From CAZAGT01 sp964484515 (GTDB lineage Bacteria > Desulfobacterota > DSM-4660 > Desulfatiglandales > HGW-15): 9,673 bases of DNA. The notes beneath the pieces are model-generated. The model was not told where the DNA came from, made no database searches, and worked only from the letters and a program-made list of their open reading frames with translations. Of the stretch, positions 1 through 6,408 are shown in pieces (the stretch's first letter is position 1; each line of letters starts with the position of its first letter). The position numbers and the translations under genes were made by a program. The stretch is from contig CAZAGT010000186.1 of the NCBI GenBank assembly GCA_964484515.1, forward strand, positions 1 through 9,673, given 5' to 3'.

Positions 1-51
1 CGATGGTACTTCAATGTATGGTGCTCTCGATATCAACCTATTGACCCACAA

Positions 52-198
52 ATTCCTGTGAGGAGCCTCTTTAGTTTCGCGTCGCTCGGCTCAGTCTCCA
101 CCCCTTCGGGGCGGGTCCCCGGATTCTTCCCGCTCGAAGAGAGCCGGATGGACATTTTTCATCAGCCTCAGAGAAGCCGCTTTTCGACGGCTTCGCTA
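52..198 (+). repeat. Dispersed GC-rich hairpin repeat, copy 1 (left-truncated)
   Basis: This stretch matches copies at 2303-2512 and 7530-7726 in the same orientation. Shared blocks in order are a CTTCGCTCG-like segment, a CCCC-TTC-GGGG hairpin (101-111), a CCCGCTCGAAGAGAGC segment (129-144), a GGACATTTTTCATCAGCCT block and a terminal TTTTCGACGGCTTCGCTA. The left inverted terminus seen in copy 3 cannot be found here, so this copy is probably truncated or eroded on the left. Its last three bases (196-198) are also the TAG stop codon of the minus-strand radical SAM gene, so the repeat forms that gene's 3' flank and may fold in its mRNA. The left boundary is approximate. Confidence 0.8.
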
Positions 199-1206
199 CT
201 CCCAGTACCCGGGGATGTCAACCCCGCACCGGGGACAACGGCTATCCCTGATTCTGTTGGCTCGGACCGCAAAGCCGAATCGATCGATGAGTAGTTCACC
301 GCATTCATGACAAAAGGTCTTTTCTCCTTCATCCCCAGGCAGATTGCCGGAATACACGTACTTCAACCCCGCTTCGCGGCCGATCTCTTTGGCCTTTCGG
401 ATGACCTCGGGGGGGGTCGGAGGAGCATCCGTGAGGCGATAGGTGGGATGAAAGCGACTGACATGCCACGGCGTACTGGGATCGAGATCGGCGATAAATC
501 CTGAGAGCTCTCGAAGTTCTTCCGGTGAGTCGTTTTGTCCCGGGATGACCAGCGTGGTCACCTCAAGCCAGATGCCCATCCTCTTCATCGTCCGAAGGGT
601 CTCAAGGACCGGCTCAAGCCTGGCACCGCATTGAGAACGGTAAAAGTCGTCACGAAACGACTTGAGGTCTACATTGGCGGCATGCAGATTGGGATGAATC
701 TCCCGGAGGCACTCCTCGGTCATGTATCCATTGGAGACGAACACATTCTTGAGTCCCTTTGATACGGCCAGACGTGCGGTGTCCAAGGCTAGCTCGAAGT
801 AAATGGTGGGCTCGGTGTACGTATAGGAGATGGTCAGGCACCCTCTGGTTAACGCCTTGGCCACGATCGCCGCAGGTGCGATTTCAACGCCTGAAATCTG
901 TTGGAGGTCGGATGGCATCTGCGAAATGTCGGCATTTTGGCAAAAGCGGCATTTGAAATTGCATCCCGCCGTGGCAATGGAAAAGGAAGGACTGTTCGGC
1001 AGGAAATGGAAGAGCGGTTTTTTTTCGATCGGGTCCACGTGTTGGGCAATAACCTTCCCGTAGACAAGACTGAGGAGCGTCCCGTTTCGATTCTCGCGTA
1101 CGCCGCAAATCCCTTTGGCACCGTCTTTGATGAGGCATCGATGATGGCACAGGAAGCAACGAACCCGGTTCGTATCTTCCCTTGCATACAAGTAGGCCTC
1201 TTTCAT
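196..1206 (-). CDS. amrS: AmmeMemoRadiSam system radical SAM protein (AmrS-like)
   Basis: This is a 336-residue radical SAM enzyme of the AmrS group, related to pyruvate-formate-lyase activating enzymes. The family would bind a 4Fe-4S cluster and cleave S-adenosylmethionine reductively; its substrate is not firmly known. The cluster motif CNFKCRFC is at residues 82-89. An N-terminal Cys set (C17, C20, C24, C34) has the CxxCxxxC pattern typical of the group, and a C-terminal CxxC...CxxC knuckle (from about residue 297 to 328) ends in the usual IPGYW-type tail, so the protein is full length. The family segments YTYTEPTIYFE and HVSRFHPTY are present. The ATG start at 1206 lies 4 bp after the methyltransferase stop and has AGAGG about 8 nt upstream, implying translational coupling. 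The usual AMMECR1 and Memo partners are not in the window. The function of the group is known by family only; identification is confident. Confidence 0.93.
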   Translation of the reverse strand: MKEAYLYAREDTNRVRCFLCHHRCLIKDGAKGICGVRENRNGTLLSLVYGKVIAQHVDPIEKKPLFHFLPNSPSFSIATAGCNFKCRFCQNADISQMPSDLQQISGVEIAPAAIVAKALTRGCLTISYTYTEPTIYFELALDTARLAVSKGLKNVFVSNGYMTEECLREIHPNLHAANVDLKSFRDDFYRSQCGARLEPVLETLRTMKRMGIWLEVTTLVIPGQNDSPEELRELSGFIADLDPSTPWHVSRFHPTYRLTDAPPTPPEVIRKAKEIGREAGLKYVYSGNLPGDEGEKTFCHECGELLIDRFGFAVRANRIRDSRCPRCGVDIPGYWE

Positions 1207-1210
1207 GTCC

Positions 1211-2053
1211 TCAACCTCTCTTTGCGGAGTCTATGGATCCCCGCGTAAATCCGTCGGCCGTCGACTGTTTGGTCTTTTCGAGTCCGAGCTTCAGGGAAAG
1301 GTTTTCCGTTTTCAGGGAGTAGACAATATCAATTTGAAGCCCCAACAGCGGTCCGATGGGCCACCGACCCAAATTCCATGGACTCCCAGCGATGCTGTCG
1401 TCCCTGCAGATCAAAGGGGGGTAAAGATGGGATGAACGCCAAGCCAGGGGAACCGGGCCAAAGGCCGCCTGAATGTATGATTTGAGCTGCCAGAGATGAT
1501 AGAAACGGACGTGCGTTAGGAGGGACTCACGAAAGAGGCCTTGCAGTTTGCTCCGCAGGCAAAGCCAGGAAAGGCTGTTCATGACGCCGATGAAGATCCT
1601 GCGATGGGTGACCCTACCGGCTTCTCGAAGGGCCTGGAGAGGGTCATCGAGGAACTCAAGCGTATTAATCATGATGGCCAGATCGAATTCGTTGTCCTCA
1701 AAAGGGAGATCCTCGGCCTTGCCCTTATGGAGCGAACATTGATGCCCGAGACGCTCTTTGGCCCGGCTAAGCATATAAGGAGAGGCGTCGACGCCACTGA
1801 TGTCGAGCCCTAACTGGTTGAGGAAGAGGAGGTGATCGCCGAAGCCGCAGCCGATGTCCAGGACTCTTTCTCCCGGCTGAGGGTCTAGGAGTCCCTTAAG
1901 GAGCACTTCGACAGACTTTTCCATGTCCCTTCCTTGCGGAGATTGGGACCAAGCGCTATAGAGCTGTGCGGAACGGATATCGAAAATGAGCCCCATGACA
2001 CGATCCCAGGATGCTGGCTGGACCCTCTTCGATTCGGGCGCCGGGTGCGCCAT
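1211..2053 (-). CDS. Class I SAM-dependent methyltransferase
   Basis: This encodes a 280-residue Rossmann-fold methyltransferase of the broad UbiE/Methyltransf_11 type. Motif I (VLDIGCGFG) is at residues 64-72, the acidic end of strand 2 (GVDAS) at 87-91, and a post-motif region EDLPFEDNEFDLAI at 114-127 shows the usual LPF...FD pattern. The segment YSAWSQSPQG (32-41) resembles the YDxWFxTPxG lead-in common in this family, which argues for a start at or before residue 20. The ATG at 2053 has no clear Shine-Dalgarno. The ATG at 1924 has a good one (AAGGAAGGG) but would remove the lead-in, so it may be an internal start. The C-terminal third (residues 155-280) has no motif that identifies the acceptor. 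The gene is directly upstream of amrS in one transcription unit, so it may act on the same pathway, but its substrate cannot be read from the sequence. Confidence 0.9.
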   Translation of the reverse strand: MAHPAPESKRVQPASWDRVMGLIFDIRSAQLYSAWSQSPQGRDMEKSVEVLLKGLLDPQPGERVLDIGCGFGDHLLFLNQLGLDISGVDASPYMLSRAKERLGHQCSLHKGKAEDLPFEDNEFDLAIMINTLEFLDDPLQALREAGRVTHRRIFIGVMNSLSWLCLRSKLQGLFRESLLTHVRFYHLWQLKSYIQAAFGPVPLAWRSSHLYPPLICRDDSIAGSPWNLGRWPIGPLLGLQIDIVYSLKTENLSLKLGLEKTKQSTADGFTRGSIDSAKRG

Positions 2054-2170
2054 GGGGTAAGCAAGGCCCTAGCGGCATCTCTCAAAGTTGAAAACCCACA
2101 AGGAATTCCGCTCGGATCCCATGTGAAATTGGATCCTTGGGGTCCACGGCTGCGGGGGCGAACTCGGCAA

Positions 2171-2199
2171 AAGGTATCTAATCCGGCCGGGGATGTCAA
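2171..2199 (-). promoter_or_regulatory. Candidate sigma70 promoter for methyltransferase-amrS operon
   Basis: On the minus strand a perfect -35 TTGACA (2194-2199) is followed after 17 bp by TACCTT (2171-2176), a weak -10 hexamer. The predicted start near 2164 would leave a leader of about 110 nt before the ATG at 2053. The -35 match and spacing are good; the -10 match is poor, so this is a prediction only. Confidence 0.45.
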
Positions 2200-2302
2200 C
2201 GGAGGGGAGCGTCGGCAGGATTCACTCCCGATCAAGCATTGAGAAGCTATTCTGCAAAGGTGTTCTGTGATATGAAACAGTACCGTCCATTTCCAGAATG
2301 GA

Positions 2303-2512
2303 GGCCGTCGGAAAGGCTCATCTGGTGCGTTACCCTCATCCCTCGTCACTGCGGCGTACTTCTATGTACGCCTCATTCCTCGGGATTTCTTTACCTGCGC
2401 TTCGCTCCGGCTCAGTCCCCACCCCTTCGGGGCGGGTCCCCGGTTTCGGAAGCCTTCCATTTGGGCATTTTCCATCAGCCTCTGAAGATTTGGTTTTTCG
2501 ACAGCTTTGCTA
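2303..2512 (+). repeat. Dispersed GC-rich hairpin repeat, copy 2 (with nested hairpin)
   Basis: This copy lies in the divergent gap between the methyltransferase and HAD genes. The left end GGCCGTCGGAAAGGC and right end TTTTTCGACAGCTTTGCTA are imperfect inverted repeats sharing the core G(C/T)TGTCG(G/A)AAA or a close variant. The middle shares the TTCGCTCCGGCTCAGTC block and the CCCC-TTC-GGGG hairpin with copy 1. Relative to copies 1 and 3 it lacks most of the CCCGCTCGAAGAGAGC hairpin and gains a 37-nt hairpin insert at 2346-2382. The conserved GCTA at the right end is present here too, although no gene stop is evident at this site. No coding potential is apparent. Confidence 0.8.
2346..2382. 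repeat. Nested 37-nt hairpin insert with flanking short duplication
   Basis: The perfect stem GGCGTAC (2353-2359) / GTACGCC (2366-2372) encloses a 6-nt loop. The segment is flanked by CATCCCTCG (2337-2345) and CATTCCTCG (2374-2382), which differ by one base, whereas copy 3 has a single CATCCCTCG at the matching point. The pattern looks like a module inserted in, or deleted from, the larger repeat with a duplicated 9-mer. Confidence 0.6.
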
Positions 2513-2627
2513 AATCTGCTTATCAGGTCAACACCTATTGCAGGAATTCAAGGCGGAAACACGGTATCCTTAATCCCGGAAGGCCAGACTGTTGTGAACC
2601 GTATCTGACGTTCCCATTTGCTGAGCA

Positions 2628-3251
2628 GTGAAGGAGATGAGCAGAAGATCCGATCATTCGATCAGGGGCGTCCTCTTTGACCTCGACGGCACGTTGACCT
2701 ATCCGGGCGCACTCGATTTTCCCGCTATCAAGAAGGAAATGGAATGCCCGGGGGATATGCCGATTCTCGAGTTTCTGGAGACACTGCCGCCGAACCGACG
2801 CGCGCGTCTGCTGGAGATCTTAGAGTCGAAGGAGGAAGAGGCGGCTGAACGATCCCTTTCCAACGAAGGCGCTGAGCGATGCCTGGCTACCCTCAAGCGC
2901 GAAGGTCTCATGCTTGGAATTATCACGCGAAATAGCTTGAGATCAGTGAATCGAGTCCTCAGCAGGTTTGAGGCCGTCTCCCCAAGTGATTTTGCCGTCG
3001 TCATCACTAGGGATAACGCCTTTCCGAAACCGCATCCGGCGGGAGTGCTTGAGGCTGCGAGGCGATTGAATATAGCACCCCAAGAGCTCATGGTGGTAGG
3101 CGACTTTCGATTTGACGTGATCGCGGGCAAGAGAGCCGGGGCCATTACCGTCCTGCTGACCAATAACGGTCGATCGGCCATGGAACCGGGAGATCCGGAA
3201 CCGGATCATATCGTGAGTCGGTTGGACGAGATCCTCAAGATCGTACTCTAA
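2628..3251 (+). CDS. HAD-superfamily hydrolase (phosphoglycolate-phosphatase-like)
   Basis: This encodes a 207-residue cytosolic HAD phosphatase. All four catalytic motifs are visible: DLDGT at 18-22 (nucleophile Asp18, acid/base Asp20), Thr100 in GIITRN, Lys134 in FPKPHP, and GDFRFD at 158-163 for magnesium. A short helical cap (about residues 30-85, rich in Glu and Arg) sits between motifs I and II, as in the phosphoglycolate phosphatase-like branch. Length is typical. The likely reaction is hydrolysis of a small phosphate ester; the substrate cannot be named. The start is uncertain: GTG at 2628 gives the longest form without a clear ribosome site, while the ATG at 2637 directly abuts AAGGAG, too close for normal use. 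Repeat copy 2 lies about 115 bp upstream. It is convergent with the transglycosylase gene, with 65 bp between the stops and no clear terminator hairpin. Confidence 0.88.
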   Translation: MKEMSRRSDHSIRGVLFDLDGTLTYPGALDFPAIKKEMECPGDMPILEFLETLPPNRRARLLEILESKEEEAAERSLSNEGAERCLATLKREGLMLGIITRNSLRSVNRVLSRFEAVSPSDFAVVITRDNAFPKPHPAGVLEAARRLNIAPQELMVVGDFRFDVIAGKRAGAITVLLTNNGRSAMEPGDPEPDHIVSRLDEILKIVL

Positions 3252-3316
3252 ACCTATCCGCCCGCTGCACCAAGGAAACGGGGAAAACTGGCGTGAACCC
3301 CACAACGTTAGGCGAT

Positions 3317-5242
3317 TCAATCGGCTCGCACAATTACGGTCTGGCCGGGAAAAATCGTGCTTCGGGGCGTCAAACAGTTGATTTTTAGAAATTCAGCAAG
3401 GTTCATCTGGTGGCGCTTAGCAATCAGGTAGGGCGAGTCCCCCTTTCTCACCCTGTAGGCCTTGGTCTGCGCGGGACGGTACGAAGCTAGTTGAACTGGT
3501 ATTCGGAGGGTCTGCCCGATTTGCAGGGTCGAGCTTTGCAGCTGGTTGAAGGATCGAATGGCCTTGGTCGTCGTTCCGTATCGATTGGCAATCTTCCACA
3601 GCGAATCACCTTTTCGCACGACATACAGAGACACTTTCTTCCTTGACTGGCGGGCAGAAGAGACGGTCACCTCAGGGCTGGAGGTGGCCCCGGCCTTGGT
3701 TGGAATCTTGAGTTTCCATCCCACCCTCACGTAGTTCCGCCGCTTGAGATTGTTCAGGCCCATGATGGCCCTGACTGAGGTTCGATACCGGTTGGCAATG
3801 ACAGACAAAGACTCCCCTGGTCGGACTTGATGGTACACATACTTGGGGGTCGGAGGTCGATAGATCGGGATCTGGTCCAACTCGGCAATCAGTCTTTCAC
3901 CAAGTCCCGATGGGACCTTGAGCTGATAGGGACTGCTCGGCGTGAGGTATTGCCTGAGCTCGGCGTTGAGCTCCTTCATTGTATTATAGTCAACGTCTAA
4001 CCGGGTGGCGACGGTCTGCAGATGCACCTGTTTGTTGATGGGGACCTTTTCCACCTTGATGGGCTTATCGAGCGGCGGCAGCGAGAACCCATGCGCCTCG
4101 GGGTCATGAATGATATGTAGTACCGCCATGAACTTGGGCACATAAAAGGCCGTCTCGCGCGGAAGTTTGGTGTAGAGGTCCCAAAAATTATCCAAATAGT
4201 TGACGCGCTGGGTCCTAATTCGTTTCAGGACCGTTCCTTCACCGCAGTTGTAGGCCGCCAATACCGTGGTCCAGTCTCCGAATATCTTGTGTAGTTCTTT
4301 CAGGTAGGAGATGGCCGCCTGCGTGGATTTTTCAGGGTCCATCCGTTCGTCGATCCAGCGGTCTCTTTTGAGGCCGAATTTGTATCCGGTTGAGGCGATG
4401 AACTGCCACAATCCCAGGGCCCGCGCTCGCGAGAGGGCCCTGACGTTGTATCCGCTTTCGATCAGCGGAAGCCACGAAAGCTCCTCGGGCAGACCCGCAT
4501 CTTTGAGTGCCTTTGCGATAGCCGGCCGATACTTACCTGAACGACGGTAAGACGCAAGGAAAAACTCCCTCTCCCTCTCTTTAAACAAGCTCAGCGCCTT
4601 TGCCACATGGTCATTCATCACAAGGGGAATCGCCTTGTGGTAACCGTTTACGACCGTGAACCGGGACGCATAAACCTCAATAATCCGTTTCGATATGGTG
4701 AAGCGTAGATCCTCTTTTTGTTGTAAGACTTCGGGGTCGTTGTTGTGATCCACTCTCAGGATCAGGGAATAGGCCTTGTCGAGGGCATCCAGGGCGTTAT
4801 CTAAATCGCCCTGTTCCCAGAAGTCGTTTGAAGCCTGGCAGTAATCGAGGGCTGAATCGAACAGTTCTTGATTGTTTTGCTCCGGGGCTTCCTGCTCGAT
4901 GGTCAGGGCATGACCGCGACAAGATGACGGGGTCTCACCTTCGAGCGCCTCTTCGGTAGGCTGAGGAACCGGGATCTCCTTTCCGTTCCGCGACGTTTCA
5001 TTGCCAATATCCAGGAGAATGGCTGGCTCAGCGATTGAATCGGGCTGTGGTCGCGCTTTAACCTGCGTGGGCTGAGCCGCCCCTATTTCAAGAGGCTGAG
5101 CGGTCTCTTCAGCAGGCTTTGGCATCGTGTCAGGAGATCCTCGTTCCGGCCTCCTTAGCTCGCTTGTGGTCCCGCAGCCCAGGCCAAATAGCAGGCACGA
5201 GATCAACGCCGAACGACGCCAGCAGCTCAAGATCCGTTTCAT
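3317..5242 (-). CDS. mltD: MltD-like membrane-bound lytic murein transglycosylase with LysM repeats
   Basis: This 641-residue enzyme would cleave peptidoglycan glycan strands in the periplasm, forming 1,6-anhydromuramyl ends. The N-terminus (residues 1-23) has positive charges, a hydrophobic core and Cys23 in GLGC, a possible but non-ideal lipobox because -3 is Gly. A low-complexity Pro/Glu linker follows (about 25-125). The SLT domain (about 245-375) has the catalytic Glu262 in LIESGYN, then GLWQFI (277-282) and AAYNCGEG (329-336). Three LysM units lie at about 469-515, 539-583 and 595-639, and a degenerate LysM-like segment at about 398-445. The start at ATG 5242 is chosen over a TTG at 5323 because it begins the signal peptide, has AGGGA five bases upstream, and the promoter at 5339-5367 would put the TTG almost at the transcript start. 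The family call is confident; the exact paralog name is less so. Confidence 0.92.
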   Translation of the reverse strand: MKRILSCWRRSALISCLLFGLGCGTTSELRRPERGSPDTMPKPAEETAQPLEIGAAQPTQVKARPQPDSIAEPAILLDIGNETSRNGKEIPVPQPTEEALEGETPSSCRGHALTIEQEAPEQNNQELFDSALDYCQASNDFWEQGDLDNALDALDKAYSLILRVDHNNDPEVLQQKEDLRFTISKRIIEVYASRFTVVNGYHKAIPLVMNDHVAKALSLFKEREREFFLASYRRSGKYRPAIAKALKDAGLPEELSWLPLIESGYNVRALSRARALGLWQFIASTGYKFGLKRDRWIDERMDPEKSTQAAISYLKELHKIFGDWTTVLAAYNCGEGTVLKRIRTQRVNYLDNFWDLYTKLPRETAFYVPKFMAVLHIIHDPEAHGFSLPPLDKPIKVEKVPINKQVHLQTVATRLDVDYNTMKELNAELRQYLTPSSPYQLKVPSGLGERLIAELDQIPIYRPPTPKYVYHQVRPGESLSVIANRYRTSVRAIMGLNNLKRRNYVRVGWKLKIPTKAGATSSPEVTVSSARQSRKKVSLYVVRKGDSLWKIANRYGTTTKAIRSFNQLQSSTLQIGQTLRIPVQLASYRPAQTKAYRVRKGDSPYLIAKRHQMNLAEFLKINCLTPRSTIFPGQTVIVRAD

Positions 5243-5338
5243 GTGTGTCCCTGTTTCATTTGATCCCCTGACGGGGCCGAAACGACGCCTCAAAAACCGG
5301 CCCGGCTGTTTCGATCTCAACAAGCACTCGAAGGGTGA

Positions 5339-5367
5339 AGTATAGAAGAACAGGCCGAAATGGTCAA
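5339..5367 (-). promoter_or_regulatory. Sigma70-type promoter for the lytic transglycosylase gene
   Basis: On the minus strand TTGACC (5362-5367) and TATACT (5339-5344) are separated by exactly 17 bp, each matching consensus at five of six positions. The predicted start near 5332 gives a leader of about 90 nt to the ATG at 5242. This is the best promoter match in the window. Confidence 0.7.
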
Positions 5368-5376
5368 CAGGATTGA

Positions 5377-5557
5377 GGAAAAAGCGATAACCTTCAATAC
5401 CGGCGCAATGGGATCTGTGTCGAAAAGGGCGAGATCATCGAGGAGGTAGCGGCCAATGGGCTGCTTCCGAATGGAAGCTGGCTGGCGGCAGACGATTTTT
5501 GGGGGACCTAGCTTGATTCCCGCTTGGATTCAAGATATATTGGAGCGGAACGGGTAG
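5377..5557 (+). pseudogene. Possible decayed coding fragment in the divergent gap
   Basis: A stop-to-stop frame at 5377-5508 encodes 44 residues with a protein-like stretch (it includes GICVEKGEIIEEVAANGLLP) but has no start codon in frame. A second short frame shifted by one, 5513-5557, reads LIPAWIQDILERNG and then a stop. Together they could be the frame-shifted remains of a gene tail, or chance. No family was recognised. The second frame overlaps the candidate promoter for the downstream gene, so at most one reading may be meaningful. Confidence 0.25.
5513..5541 (+). promoter_or_regulatory. Candidate sigma70 promoter for the zinc-finger/J-domain gene
   Basis: TTGATT (5513-5518) and TATATT (5536-5541) are 17 bp apart, with four and five matches to consensus. 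The predicted start near 5548 gives a 64-nt leader to the ATG at 5612. The site falls in an AT-richer patch, so a chance match is possible. Confidence 0.45.
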
Positions 5558-5611
5558 ATCGATCGCGAGATGAAGGTTCTGCAATATCTTTAAAAAAGGA
5601 TTTGGTTTCAG

Positions 5612-6355
5612 ATGGCGGTAGTCCCTATGCCTGCCTTAGGCGTCACGCGTTCATCAGAACGTGCCAAAAAGAAGCGTAAATGCCTTGCCTGCGGGACGGA
5701 GCATATGAAGGGTGGGAGGCGTTATTGCTCAAAGGAATGCCGTCAACAGATGCTTTGGGTCCTTTCACTTTCAAAGGGACTGCTCAGGGTTTTCAATGCC
5801 AGATATGCCGCCTTTGCCTTTAGCGACCGTTACGTCATGCTGGACGTGCTTTCAACCTGGTCGGACGATATCTCGAGGTTTATCTACGGCAGGAATTTCG
5901 GCAAAAGGCCGGCTCAGGACCTAAAGGCACTGATTCTCAAATCAGGGAAAGAGTGGTACCGCATTATCAGTAACGGCAGCTCCAGGAGCTATGCGTCCCT
6001 CTATCTGCTTAAGCGGAACCACGATAAATCGCTTTCACCTGAATCGATTAAACCAAACAGCACGCGAGTGCCTCGGTTGAACCGGCAGGAAAGGGACTCG
6101 ATGAAGCTGCTGAATCTCAAGATGGAGGAATTGATTGCAGGGGGTCATACCAGGCGCATTAAGTCCGCTTATAAAGCTATGGCGAAGATCTATCATCCGG
6201 ATGTGGGAGGAGATACCGAGAAGTTTAAGAAACTGAACGATGCGCACCAGCAAATGCTTCTCTGGGCGCAAAATCCCCATTTTACGTCAAGGAAGGCCCT
6301 CGCCGGTTGCTGGTCTTACGATGGATATACCAATAAGTGGTCGCCTCCACTGTAG
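5612..6355 (+). CDS. Zinc-finger and C-terminal J-domain protein of unknown function
   Basis: This encodes 247 residues with an uncommon order of domains. The N-terminus is basic (KKKRK at 19-23) and then carries a likely zinc site C24-x2-C27...C39-x3-C43, a short FCS/MYM-like pattern. The middle (about 50-165) has no recognised domain. Residues about 165-220 form a J-domain-like segment with the HPD motif at 195-197, preceded by a helix (IKSAYKAMAKIY) and followed by DVGGDTEKFKKLNDAH. J-domains stimulate Hsp70 (DnaK) ATPase activity, so a role in recruiting DnaK to a bound target is plausible. It lacks the Gly/Phe region, central zinc repeats and C-terminal substrate domains of DnaJ itself. 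Start: ATG 5612 has AAGGA 11 nt upstream; ATG 5627 is an alternative. It converges with the epimerase gene, 49 bp between stops. No operon partner is visible. Confidence 0.8.
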   Translation: MAVVPMPALGVTRSSERAKKKRKCLACGTEHMKGGRRYCSKECRQQMLWVLSLSKGLLRVFNARYAAFAFSDRYVMLDVLSTWSDDISRFIYGRNFGKRPAQDLKALILKSGKEWYRIISNGSSRSYASLYLLKRNHDKSLSPESIKPNSTRVPRLNRQERDSMKLLNLKMEELIAGGHTRRIKSAYKAMAKIYHPDVGGDTEKFKKLNDAHQQMLLWAQNPHFTSRKALAGCWSYDGYTNKWSPPL

Positions 6356-6389
6356 GGCACGCGTGACTACCCTCATTAGAGTTACAAGA

Positions 6390-6408
6390 GTGGCGGCAGG
6401 CCGCTCAC
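6390..6408 (-). terminator. Weak hairpin at the 3' end of the epimerase gene
   Basis: On the minus strand GTG-A-GCGG-CCTG-CCGC-CAC can fold as a seven-pair stem with one bulged A and a four-base loop. It overlaps the epimerase TGA stop (6405-6407). No U-tract follows, so it may stabilise the 3' end rather than terminate transcription. Confidence 0.3.

Noticed and set aside
101..111. The GC hairpins of the repeats as intrinsic terminators
   Set aside because: They are hairpins but lack a following U-tract on either strand, so they are described as repeat structure only.
52..198. The three repeats as a CRISPR array
   Set aside because: Copies are kilobases apart, about 150-210 bp long and variable, with genes between them.
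1885..2349. A 154-codon minus-strand frame overlapping the methyltransferase start
   Set aside because: It is Arg/Pro/Ser-rich without motifs, overlaps a well-supported gene and extends into repeat copy 2.
2239..2631. A 130-codon plus-strand open frame across repeat copy 2
   Set aside because: It runs through the non-coding repeat, its peptide has no recognisable domain and resembles translated repeat hairpins, and its end overlaps the HAD start.
2699..3181. A 160-codon minus-strand frame opposite the HAD gene
   Set aside because: It is antisense to a gene with all four HAD motifs, and its Ser/Arg-rich composition is typical of a shadow frame.
3252..3316. A bidirectional terminator between the HAD and transglycosylase genes
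   Set aside because: No stable inverted repeat followed by a T-run is visible in the 65-bp convergent gap.
5243..5323. An upstream TTG start adding 27 residues to the transglycosylase
   Set aside because: It has no ribosome site, would precede the signal peptide, and lies only about 9 nt from the predicted transcript start.
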